Source of the DNA: Physcia stellaris
Taxonomy: Eukaryota > Ascomycota > Lecanoromycetes > Caliciales > Physciaceae
Direction: 5' to 3'
Length of the DNA stretch: 26,487 bases
NCBI GenBank assembly: GCA_018902385.1
Contig: JABSSW010000107.1
Location: forward strand, 1-26,487
Each line of letters starts with the position of its first letter. Position 1 is the first letter of the stretch. A program made the translations under genes and the position numbers. Below are positions 17,241 to 26,487 of this stretch, in pieces. A model generated the notes under the pieces. That model searched no databases, was not told the origin of the DNA, and worked only from the letters and a program-made list of their open reading frames with translations.

Positions 17241-20018
17241 TTATGATTTCATTATGACTTTTGCATTACTGTTTGAATCACATCGAAATGATTTAAAAAA
17301 TCATCGTAATTGTGATTTTCTCATTTAACAGATTCGAATTGATCGATTTGTTTGCAAAAATCGTCGCAAAACGTCAAATTGACAATTGTTTTGAAATTTC
17401 GATGATATTATTGTGATCGAACGCTATTTATAACTTATTGCGTTGTCGAAATCATGCTATTATAATCGAGACGTCGATTTTCACATGAACAAATCTAGTC
17501 GAATTGAATTATGATAAAATAAATGTTTTCAAAAATGCGTTTCGTCGACGTTTGAAAACTTGATTGTTTCGACAATTGTTCTATTTTTCGTATGAAACTT
17601 TGTCAATTTTTTATCATTGAAATCAAAAAATCAAACTTATTGAAATTTTGTTCGTAATTTGTATGATATTAAAAACTGTGATTTTTATTCTTGATGTAAC
17701 TCGTTGCTCGTATAGCAATTCATTTTGTCGTATCTGCACATTCATCAAAAAAACGACGACGAAAATTTGTTTTTGCGTTTGTCACTTTTAGAAAAAACGA
17801 ATTCAAAAAGTTTATATTATAAACTATATGATCGTATTGTTTGAATACACTATAACATATAAATTTAGACGTTTCGACAGAAATCTATTGTGCTGACGAA
17901 TTCAACGAAACAAAAAATAAAACGATGTATTCAACAATTTGTTTCAACGTCGTTTAACGTTCATGATTCGCATAAATGCGAAATCTTGTTGCATATTTTA
18001 TTCATATAAAAATTTGTAAACGCAAAACTCGTTGCATGCGCAATCATATAACAAATCGTAATTTTTGTCGAACGATGTATTTTGTTTTGACGTCGTTTGC
18101 GTTCGTCATTTGCTTTACGCAAAATCTGTTGTATGAATTATAATCTATTCAAATTGCGATTTTCGTCGAACTATGATGATCAAATAATTCATATAAATGA
18201 AACTTGTTGTACGTTGCATTTTTATGATTTATATAAATGCAAAATCGTCGTCGAGCAATTCGACGATAAAATTGACGTCTTCATATGAAATGACAAAATT
18301 AAAAAATTTTATAAAATCGTTGTCTAAATATTTAATCAAATATATTTTCAATACTGTTAGTCATCTTTCGATAAAAAATAGATAAAATTATGAAATAAAT
18401 TCTTGTTCAATTTCGAATCTATTGCATGTTCGTGATTCATTGCGAATTCGTCAAACGTATTGTATATTCGTCAAATTTATTGCAAATTTGTTGCATGTTC
18501 GTCGAATTCATAATTCGTATAATTTTTAATGACAATTCGACGTATGTTTTCGATTTTCGATAAAAACAAAAAATTTGTGTTTATTGTTCGATTGATGTTT
18601 TGTCTGAAATCGTTTTCTCACTAAAAAACATTTGTACGAATATAACGAAAACTTTTTCTGTGCTATGAAAAATAGAAACAATTGATTTTTTCGATTCAAT
18701 GTGTTCGAAACGATTCATGATGAAAAAATTTTGCATCGCAAAATGTCAAAATCGAATTTAATCGATATATTCGTCTTGATTTTGTTGCATTCATGACAAT
18801 TTCACGAAATCGATTGATTCATGTCAATTTCTAGAAATTTTCGATAAAGAAACATTTGCGACAATTCTTGTTCGAGAAATATATTCGTACGAAACAAACA
18901 TCATAAATTTGAATTGATTGTTTTTTAAAATTGCAATCTCGTGATTAAAAATTTGAAATGAAATTGCTTTGAATTCAACGAAAACATTATTTTTCAAATT
19001 GATTTTTTTATTGCAATTAATTTTGCGAAACTTTTTGCGACAATGTTTGATAACAAAATCGACAAAATTCGTCGTGAATAAAAAAAAAATGAATGACTCA
19101 TTGCTATTATCATTACTTATCGTTTATGAGAACATTCACTATTCGAATTTGAATGAAAATGATCAATTGATTCAATTGTTATTTTTTTCGAAATCAATTT
19201 CTACAGAATCAACATCTTTTTTGTGAAACAATATGAAATTTCATGAAATTCAAATACGATTTTGCTTTGCTGTATTGACAATTCATGCGATCGAAACGTT
19301 GACGATACAACGTATTTTGATTGATTTTCTGTTAATTTTATCGAACGTGAATTTTCTATCGTCGTCGTGATTTGAAACAGTATTGCATTCGTATAATTTT
19401 TCGATCGTGTGTTATTGTCGAAATCGTCATGAGATTTTCATTGACGAAAATATTCTAATATGTTTTTATTGAGATTATCGTTCGATCAGTTTTTGATGTT
19501 CTTGATATTTTAATTTCTGAAAACAAAATGATCGAAATTATTGTAATGAATGTTTCGACAAAATGCGCAAATTTTTTCAATCGTTTTGATGTTTTTGATT
19601 TGTGATTACTGTTATGAATAATCGAAAACTTGAATTGATTGACGTTAAAAACGTCAATGAAATCGAATGATTGAAATCACGTATGTAAATTTGTCATTAT
19701 ATGAAAATAGATAGTTTGCTTTTGAAACTCTGTTTTGAAATTTCTTTTTTGTGACTTTTCAAACTCGTGCTCGCTTTCTAGATTGAACAATGTAATGATA
19801 GCAATGCAATACAATCAGTCACGATTGCGATATTTAGTTGTATAAAGTAAATTCTTCATCTCAAATCTATTTCTCGTTCAACTTTTGTAAAATCAATATT
19901 TCGTTCGAATCGAACGTTGAGAACGTCGTAATGCATTCAATCGTTGAAAACATTCAACTGCTTGATTGTTGACTATACACGAGTGATATTAATCTGATGA
20001 TTATTGTAGTTATTAAAA
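17241..20018. other. LARD-like interior, right part, no recognisable gene
   Basis: 2.8 kb of AT-rich DNA. Around 17925-18255 are loosely repeated TATAAATGCAAAA(T/C)(C/T)(T/G)(T/C)GTTG segments with poly-pyrimidine spacers. Reading frames at 18097-18288 and 18969-19226 (ending 'ENDQLIQLLFFSKSIS') have no domain I recognise. No tRNA or terminator signal was noted. Confidence 0.3.
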
Positions 20019-20309
20019 TGTAAAAAACATTGCATCAAAAATCTATAGCAGAAACAATAATATAATTAAACTAATAATTGTTGAATTAATTGTCTTGCAG
20101 ATTTCGCAATATATACTCGTTTTGTTTGTTCAATTGTACGAATTTTTGAATCTTTGCGCATGAATATCTAATCGATATGCGATATGAATGTCGAATGACT
20201 AATATGATGAAATTGATCGTTTCGTGAATTGATGTTTCGAATTTGCTTGATTTGAATTTTTGACAATCGAAATTCGACTCGCATTGTTTTGAATTCTGAG
20301 TTTTTTACA
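20019..20309 (+). repeat. LARD-like element, right LTR
   Basis: 291 bp from TGTAAAAAACATTGC to GTTTTTTACA, partner of 14121-14411, followed directly by AAATG. Confidence 0.92.
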
Positions 20310-20375
20310 AAATGAATATCAAATGCAACGAAAACAATTTGAATTGACAAAAAGCAATAACACAATCAAATACAT
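20310..20375 (-). other. G4 leader, LTR-proximal piece, with LARD target duplication
   Basis: Starts with AAATG (20310-20314), the right duplication of the LARD-like insertion. Joins the short leader at 14075-14120 once the insertion is removed. The G4 primer-binding site should lie here but is not recognisable. Confidence 0.45.
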
Positions 20376-20587
20376 TGTAAATATAAAAAAAATGATGTTA
20401 TCAATGTAAAAATTCAAAATTGATAAAATTAATGTGAAAAATCGTTTGACTTTATATAATAGACTAGTCGCAAAAAGCGCATAATTGAATTTGACAAAAT
20501 TCAAAATCAAAATTAGATTTTGAATTTTAAACGAATATATCGTTTCGATTGTCGAAAGATTTTCTGTTAAACAATCTGATCATTACA
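20376..20587 (-). repeat. Probable 5' LTR of G4
   Basis: Element-sense sequence starts TGTAATGATCAG at 20587, abutting G1-family DNA, and a TTACA end lies at 20376 (TG...CA, with TGTAA/TTACA termini). Element-sense TTATATAAAG near 20452-20460 is a good TATA box candidate. The 3' LTR is not in the window, so the inner boundary is tentative. Less CpY-depleted than the gag. Confidence 0.45.
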
Positions 20588-20617
20588 CGAACGATAAAAA
20601 TTGAAAATTTATTGTAA
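20588..20617 (-). other. Stub of G1-family leader
   Basis: In reverse this matches the first ~27 bases after the G1 5' LTR (2902-2928: ACAATAAATTTTCAATTTTT and on), then stops at the G4 LTR. It shows that G4 inserted just inside a G1-family element. Confidence 0.65.
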
Positions 20618-20842
20618 TATCATGAATCGTGTTTAAAAAAACGTAATATTGATTAATTAAACGAAAACAATAAATTTGCAAAAACAAATATATACAAAAT
20701 GATAAAATTGCAAACAATGTGCGAACGTCAAATTTCAAATCATGTTAATTTCGTTAAAAAATTAAAACATAATTCGATTTAAATTTATTTGTTCAATCAT
20801 TTATTTATTTGTCAAATTTATTTGTTAAATATGTTCGTAACA
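20618..20842 (-). repeat. G1-family LTR (a 5' LTR by its flank)
   Basis: 225 bp, reverse-complement of the G1 LTR from TATCATGAATCG to GTTCGTAACA, with small deletions. Because G1 leader sequence follows in element sense (20617 down to 20588), it is the 5' LTR of an element whose body lies left of G4, outside the window. Confidence 0.82.
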
Positions 20843-20886
20843 TAACGCAACGTTTGCAAATTTAATTCGAACGTTAACGTCATCGT
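20843..20886. other. 44-bp spacer between two G1-family LTRs
   Basis: TAACGCAACG to CATCGT. No match to either LTR. It is all that separates two elements in the same orientation. No shared target duplication was evident. Confidence 0.5.
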
Positions 20887-21110
20887 TATCATAAATCGTG
20901 TTTGAATAAACGTATTATTAATTAATTAAACGAAAACAATAAATTTGCAAAAACAAATAAATACAAAATATTGAAATTGCAAACAATGTGCGACGTCAAA
21001 TTTCAAATCACGTTAATTTCAACGTAAAATTAAAACATAATTCGTTGTTCGATCATATATTATATTAATTATCTATTTGTCAAATTTATTTGTCAAACAT
21101 GTTCGTAATA
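20887..21110 (-). repeat. G2 3' LTR (G1 family)
   Basis: 224 bp, reverse-complement of the G1 LTR with indels. To its right lies an A/T-run then CGCGAACGTCG, the same polypurine/3' untranslated context as left of the G1 3' LTR at 12409. It is therefore the 3' LTR of the minus-strand copy G2. Confidence 0.85.
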
Positions 21111-22484
21111 TTTTTTTTTTTCGCGAACGTCGTTTCGACGATTCGTTGTTGTTTCGAAATTGAAAAACTTTGTTGAAAATCTTGTTGATTGATTTGAATG
21201 TTTGTAAAATTCAAAAATTTCACGATTATCATTTTTCATTTTCGAATTTTCGTTATTGTTTCAAAATTCGATAAAATTTGACAACAATTTTTGAAAATAT
21301 TTTTGACACGATTCAATTTTTCATGCGACGTAAATTTTGACTGTAAATAACATCGAAACGATAAAAAAATTTAAAATTGCGAAAAAAAAAAATGAAAAAT
21401 CGAAATGAATGTATTGAATTCGAAATTTTCAAATTTTAATCGAATGTAATTTCGATTAAAATTCAAAACGACGATTTTTTCAAAAACGACGACGATTCGT
21501 TGAAAAATTTAATTCGTTAACGACGTTTTGAAATATTGAAATTAACGTTTTGAACGATTTTAAATTTGCAATCGTAAAATAAATCGATAAAAATCGTTTA
21601 TCACGTCGCGAACATTATCAAATTTTTCGTTATCGACATAATATCATGTTCGATTATGCGATCAATTCGATCAATTGACACGATATTGAAAACGATTGTA
21701 ATAATATCGAAATTTCAAAATATCGTTCATTTTTCATTCGAAATTTTCGTTGATTATAACAAAATCAAAAAATTATTTGATTTGATTTTCGAAAAAAATA
21801 CGAAAAAATTTTTGCGAAAAAAATCAACAATGAAACACATCGTAAATTGCATAATTTCAAACAATTTCGAATTAATAAAAATTGTTTCGTTACGTTTGTA
21901 ATATTTTGTAAAAATTTAATTTTTTGTTATCGAATTTGTCAAACGATTTGATCGTTTTGATATTTCGTCGATTGAAAAAATCAAATTTTTTCGACGTATT
22001 TTACGATTTTTCGATATTTGTTGATTTGAATTGTTATACGTTTTTGAATTATTTTTGCGTAATTTCGTACGTAATTGAAAATATTTTTGTATCGTGTCGA
22101 TAATATTTTTTGTTTTAACGATCAAAAATCGTTTTCTCGTTGTAACATACGAAATAAAATTTAACGAAAAAAATTCATACGAAAATGAAAATTTTTATTG
22201 ATGAAAAATGAAAATAATTTTGTTGCAAAAATTGCGTTGTTGTTTGCAAATTGATTATAAACAATTAAATATTTTAATCGTTTTGCATGTAATTGCAATA
22301 TTATCGCAATTTGTTTTTCGATATTTTAATTGATTTTTCGATTTATTCATCGATTTTTGAATAAAAAACGATGAAAAATTTACATTTAATGTCGAAAATT
22401 CGACAAAATGTTTGTCAAACGAACGAAAATTGAAAATCTATCAAACGTTATAAAAAATTTTATGTGTACGAAATACGTAATTAA
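21111..22484 (-). pseudogene. Ty3/Gypsy copy G2: integrase C-terminus, chromodomain and 3' region
   Basis: Second copy of the G1 family in reverse. 21111-21340 matches the G1 3' untranslated region. The antisense of 21480-21830 matches the G1 chromodomain region (shared frame 'TILKTIVIISKFQNIVHFSFEI' on the opposite strand). 21916-22260 holds the integrase C-terminal part in shifted frames ('FNYVRNYAKIIQKRITIQIN', 'NRRNIKTI'). 22260-22484 reaches into the core and ends at 'ITYFVH'-equivalent codons matching 11015-11100 of G1. The copy then stops at the LTR-like repeat at 22485. It has more frameshifts than G1. Confidence 0.82.
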
Positions 22485-22703
22485 TGTGAAATGTTATGCA
22501 ATGAAATATGATATTATTACATAATTACACGAAAATATCGAAATGAAAAGCAAATACATCAAATTTGCAAAAACATATGTAGAAAATTTGATTTCTTGAA
22601 TGCGTCAAGACGAGTTTCGATTCTAATATTCGATATGATAAAATAACGATGTTAATTCGATGTTAATTTTGTCAAATGTTGAATTCGATGTACGTTCGTC
22701 ACA
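22485..22703. repeat. LTR-like repeat, copy 2 (TGTGA...TCACA)
   Basis: 219 bp, same orientation as 2106-2300: TGTGAAATGTTATGCA at the left, GTTCGTCACA at the right, with a 24-bp extra segment near 22595. It retains some AG and CT dinucleotides, unlike both neighbours. Left is G2 integrase, right is unassigned DNA that is not the continuation of G2. It therefore marks the edge of another insertion or rearrangement. Confidence 0.6.
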
Positions 22704-23446
22704 TTATTTTTCGTTTTTTTCAATTTCGTTTCGAAACGATCAATTGAATTTTTCTGTTTTTAACGATGAACGTTTTGCGCGATCTAAATGCGTTGTTGAA
22801 TGACGTTGAATTGAACGATTGATAAAATGAACAAATAAATTCGAAATGTTGTGAAATCGATTTCGTTCGCGAAATCGATTCGTCAAAAATCGTGAAAACA
22901 TCAAATCGATTTACGATGAAATGAACAATTTGATCATGTTAATAAAATCATCGTAACAATGTTTAAAATCTTGATATTTTCGCGTATGCGAAAATTCGAT
23001 GTATACATTGCATGCGACAAAACGTGAATGTAAAAATGTCGAAAACAAAAAATGATCAATTATATAATTCGTCAAAAATAATTTCGACGAACATTAATAA
23101 ACAAACAATTGAACGCGTCAACAATTTTGAAAATTTTTGCAACATCAAATTGATATCACGAAACGAACAATTTGATCAAATCGATAAAATTTTTATCATC
23201 ACGATTAACGCGTTGATGTTATCGCATATACGACGTTTGATTCGTACATTGCATTCAACGAAATATGCATGTATTAAATTTTTTGAAAAACAAATATTTT
23301 GAACGAATTTTACAAATAATTTCGCGTGTCATTAATAAACAATTGAGAATTTTGTTGACGAATTTGTAAATATTCGAATTTTTTTGACAATTTGTTGTTA
23401 TTCATATCATTGCATGACATTTTACATTATTATTCATTGTTCAGTA
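22704..23446. other. Unassigned, saturated-mutated DNA with a diverged tandem duplication
   Basis: Roughly 22914-23120 and 23159-23350 resemble each other. Both start GAAA(T/C)GAACAATTTGATCA, contain (G)TA(T/C)ATTGCAT and end in CATTAATAAACAA, about 245 bp apart. A 96-residue open stretch at 23012-23302 (+) overlaps both units and has no domain I recognise. No LTR or pol motif is seen. Confidence 0.45.
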
Positions 23447-23990
23447 AGATTTGACGACAATTTTTGAAAATGTTTTTGACACGATTTAATTTTTCATGCG
23501 ACGTAAATTTTGACTGTAAACAACGCGAAATGATAACGAAACAAATAACAAAAAAAAAATTATTGAAATCAATTTGAAAATGAATTGTAATAAATTCGAT
23601 AACAATTTTTTGATCGATCATAAACAATAAAATTCATAATTTAATTATTTCGCAAAACAAATTTTGTTGTTTTTGAATTAATTTCGTGAAAAACATTCAC
23701 GATATTTTGAATATTTTGAAATTCGTCGTCGTCAACGTAATATCATGTTCGATCGTGAAATTTTCATTCGAATCAATTGTAACGATATTGAAAATCGATA
23801 ATAATGATATCGAAATTCTAATATATTATCGAATTTTCATTCAAACATTTCATTTGCGATAATTGATTTTGAAAATCGTTATGTTGTTTTTTCAACGAGT
23901 TTTAAAATTTTTTTTAACAATCAAAAATGAAAAATTGAATGAATGTGCATATCGTCGAGCAATTTCAATTCATAAACGAAATTTTTTTGA
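23447..23990 (-). pseudogene. G3 chromodomain and 3' region relic
   Basis: 23447-23530 in reverse matches G1 12178-12245 closely (GATTTGACGACAATTTTTG, then TTTTTGACACGA). 23700-23900 in reverse corresponds to the chromodomain region. Frames are badly broken. Confidence 0.6.
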
Positions 23991-25140
23991 TTATTTTGTA
24001 TGAATTGATTTTTTGTCGTTCAAGTTTGTTTGACGAACGAATCGTTTTTATATAACGACGATTTAATCAAAAATAATTTTTATTTCAAAATTTATAAAAA
24101 ACGAAATTTGTTGATTCGAACAATCGTTTTTGTTTTGCATCGACAATATTGATTTTGACATATTCGATGATACGATTCATTTTTTCGACAATGAATTCGT
24201 TTTGTTTAATCAACAAACGTTTTTTGTGATTTCGTAATCATTTAAATTTGATTCAAAATCATTTCGAAAATGATATTTTTATTGATGAAAAATGAAATGA
24301 ATTCGATGATTGTTGAAACATCGTTGTTGTCAACGAATTTCATGATATTTATTCAATCAATTCAATCGTTTTGACGATAATTCGCAATACAAACGTAATC
24401 GAATTTCGATATTTTGATTGATTCGTTCGATTTGATCATCGATTTCAAATTGAAAAACAATGAACAATTTACATTTGATTTTTAATCGTTTACAAAAAAT
24501 TTTCAAACGCGATTTACGAATTGATTATTTCGATTTGAAATAATGAAAAAAATAATTCATGAATACGAAATACATAATGAAACAATATTTTGACACAAAT
24601 TTGAATTTTAAATCATCGTCATCGATCACGCAAAAACGTAATGACGTTTTTTGATTAAACGATCGATAATAATACAAATAACATTATTGTTTTTGAAATC
24701 AAATAATTCAATTATGAAATTATCGATATATCGATTAAATCGTTGATTAAAAATCGACAATGAAATTAACAATGCGTGACGATTATCGTGTGAAAATTTC
24801 GATCGTTGATATTTGTAACAATTGCGAATATAACGTTTGATAAATAATTTTATATTAAATCAATAATAATAACGTTTAATAAATTTTTCAATACGATTCA
24901 TATTCGAATATACGCAAAAAAATTGATCGTGAACGTCACGAATTATTTCAATTATGAAATTTAATTGATTTGATATTCACAAATTTTCGTTTTTAAAAAA
25001 AATTTCGTTTCGAACGAAACAATTTTGCAAATTTATTTTTTTGTTGATGATTTGATCATCGATCAAAATTTGACGATGATTAATACAATTTTCGTTTTTT
25101 CGATTGATTTGCATGACACGTTCGTATAAATCGTTTTAAA
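23991..25140 (-). pseudogene. G3 integrase relic
   Basis: In element sense from 25140 down: zinc-binding end 'RFIRTCHANQSKKRK' (the second Cys of the CxxC pair reads Asn), core 'YCFIMYFVFMNYFF' and 'CKRLKIKCKLFIVFQFEIDD', 'QIERINQNIEIRLRLYCEL' (catalytic Glu region), then the C-terminal part 'EKMNRIIEYVKINIVDAKQK' and 'NRRYIKTIRSSNKLERQKI'. TGA codons interrupt at likely Trp positions, for example after 'LSSKRLN'. The same architecture as G1 with clearly different residues. Confidence 0.82.
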
Positions 25141-25620
25141 CGTCAATTGAACATAATTGTAATCGAAAAAAACAACAAAATTTGTTTTTATAAAATTCAC
25201 GTTCGTCGTTTTCGACGAAACGAAATTCAAACATTTTAATCAAAACGTTCGTTTTAACGTTTTTGATTTCGAATTGATATTGAATTTTGATGTTGTAATT
25301 CGTTAAAATTTCGATTTAACGCATTTGACGAAAAATGAAATTTTTGTTTGTTATAAAAATTTTCAAATTTTTGTGATCGATGTAAATTTCGATCGATTCG
25401 TCGATATTTTCGAATTCGAATTTTCAATGTTTTAAACATCGAATAATGATCAAAAATTTTTGTTATATATTTCGTAATTGCATTCGACAAAATCATTTTT
25501 TGTTGAAAAAAATCATCGAATGAAAAATTTCGTCGTCGTCGTATTGAAATAAAATTTCATTTAAACATCAATTTGAAAAATCGATTTTTCAAAATCGTTT
25601 TACGATTGCGATCGTAATGT
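25141..25620 (-). pseudogene. G3 RNase H relic
   Basis: In element sense 'ECNYEIYNK' (frame partly covered by an overlapping frame at 25254-25496), the TDHKNL-equivalent 'TSITKI*KFL' and 'NFNELQHQNSISI' are visible in alternating frames. Homologous to G1 10095-10330. Inactive through frameshifts and TGA codons. Confidence 0.7.
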
Positions 25621-26487
25621 CGAAAATTGAAATTTCGATTATTTGTTTTTTCAAAATTTCGAACGTTTCATTAGATCGAAATCGATTCATTCGAAATCAA
25701 TTTTTTTTGATCATTCGAATTAAAAATTTGACGAATTTCGAAAACGTTTTGATAAAACGTCGATAAAAATTGCAAAAATTCACAAACGTTTGCATTTTTT
25801 GATACAAATGAAACGAATTCAATTGACGATGTTTTGTATTTTTTGAAATTTATGCGTAAATTTTTTGTTGATAATATGATTTTCGAAAAAAATGAAATTT
25901 TCGTTTGAAAAAATTCGCATTTCTTGATATCGATTTGAAATTCGATTTTTTTAATTTTTGAAATATTTGAATGAAATGTCGTTCATGTTGTTTTCGAATT
26001 TTATTGTAAATGAAAATATCATTCAAATACATTTGACAAAAATGATTGATGTATTCAAACAACAAATCGTTCATGTAATGTTGTCAATTGATCAATTGAT
26101 TAAATCAAAAAACAATACATGATATTTGTAAATGTTTAACGAACATATAAAAATAATAAAATTTTCGCTTTATGAATTCATTCGAAATTTATTGAAAATC
26201 GATATAATATTCAATTTGAACAAAAATTTGCAATCGATAATTTTACGAAAATTTTCGATTAACGAAATAAAATAATTATTACGTTTGATTATGACGTTCA
26301 TTTTCGATAATCGACACACAAACGAAATTGTTCGTTCGATTTGACGACGAATAAAATAAACGAAACATAAAACGTTTTGTTTGAATTGATAAATTTTTTT
26401 GAAAATTATCGTGTAAATATTTTTGAAAAATTTCGAATTTTTTAAACGATAAAAAATAAACTCGATTTCGAAATAATTGATTCGAAT
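25621..26487 (-). pseudogene. G3 reverse transcriptase relic (window-truncated)
   Basis: From the right edge: 'FVCVSIIEN' region equal to the LRLCVDYR block of G1, then TGA at the Trp before 'QHYMNDLLFEYINHFCQ', and 'MYLNDIFIYNKIRKQHERHF' at 26074-25960, in which the YLDD catalytic box reads YLND exactly as in G1. 'NANFFKRKFHFF' follows. The N-terminal polymerase part, protease and gag are outside the window. Confidence 0.85.

Larger units (their letters stand above)
14121..20309 (+). mobile_element. LARD-like element: LTR pair around 5.6 kb without recognisable retrotransposon genes
   Basis: 6189 bp bounded by two 291-bp direct repeats with TG...CA ends (TGTAA/TTACA) and by perfect AAATG duplications (14116-14120 and 20310-20314). 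The interior (14412-20018) shows no reverse transcriptase, integrase, RNase H or gag motif in any frame I examined, even reading TGA as Trp. Large internal non-coding LTR elements are called LARDs and need enzymes from relatives. Orientation is not proven; no clear primer site or polypurine tract was found. The interior holds several degenerate repeat blocks. It is moderately mutated, retaining CT and AG far more often than the Gypsy relics. Inserted in the G4 leader. Confidence 0.78.
23447..26487 (-). mobile_element. Ty3/Gypsy relic G3, truncated by the window end
   Basis: Minus-strand pol fragment running from reverse transcriptase (right) to the chromodomain region (left). Its integrase C-terminus differs clearly from that of G1 while 23447-23530 is almost the same as the G1/G2 3' region. 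It is therefore a related but separate subfamily or a recombinant. No LTR of G3 is in the window. CpY dinucleotides are nearly absent. Confidence 0.82.

Noticed and set aside
21656-21901. Plus-strand 81-codon ORF as a gene
   Set aside because: It is the antisense of the G2 chromodomain region; the same shadow frame appears antisense in G1 at 11650-11922.
2106-22703. One giant element with LTRs at 2106-2300 and 22485-22703
   Set aside because: The outer flanking 5-mers (TATAA and TTATT) do not match, and the interior begins with G4 protease and ends with G2 integrase in inconsistent arrangement.
1-26487. Mitochondrial or plasmid DNA because of the extreme AT content
   Set aside because: Nested chromodomain Gypsy elements, a hAT transposase and a Copia-like insertion with target duplications indicate nuclear heterochromatin. 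No mitochondrial genes were seen.

Overview
This window reads as transposon-packed heterochromatin of a filamentous fungus, most likely Pezizomycotina. The grounds are chromodomain-type Ty3/Gypsy polyproteins, a fungal-style hAT transposase, a Copia-like element carrying a C2H2 zinc-finger ORF, and dense C-to-T/G-to-A mutation of every old element. The species cannot be named from the sequence. No host housekeeping gene, tRNA, rRNA or CRISPR array was seen.

Layout, left to right. 1-1265 (-): hAT transposase relic cut by the window start, followed by repeat-rich leader (1266-2105). 2106-2300: an LTR-like repeat whose sister lies at 22485-22703. 2301-2664 (-): protease part of an old Gypsy element, here called G4. 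2665-12645 (+): Gypsy element G1 with 237-bp LTRs and GTTTT target duplications, inserted into G4. 5642-8879 (-): a young Copia-like element with 198-bp LTRs and TTCAA duplications, inserted into G1; it has normal base composition and the only intact ORF. 12651-14074 (-): gag of G4. 14121-20309: an LTR pair (291 bp each, AAATG duplications) around 5.6 kb without recognisable coding, a LARD-like element inserted into the G4 leader. 20376-20587 (-): probable 5' LTR of G4. 20618-20842 and 20887-21110 (-): two LTRs of the G1 family. 21111-22484 (-): integrase/chromodomain end of a second G1-family copy (G2). 22704-23446: unassigned, with a diverged tandem duplication. 23447-26487 (-): a related but distinct Gypsy relic (G3), cut by the window end.

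The most striking property is the mutation context. In the old elements C is almost never followed by C or T, and G is almost never preceded by A or G. From 3136 to 5641 I found no CC, CT, AG or GG dinucleotide, while CA, TG and CG are plentiful. This fits a RIP-like process aimed at C followed by a pyrimidine (CpY), not the classical CpA. Two independent signs agree. The G1 pol frame is broken almost only by TGA (TGG tryptophan changed to TGA), while CAA codons survive. The two LARD LTRs differ by 22 transitions, 19 of them in CpT/ApG context. The degree of mutation follows nesting order: Gypsy hosts are saturated, the LARD-like and hAT insertions are intermediate, and the Copia-like insertion is almost untouched.
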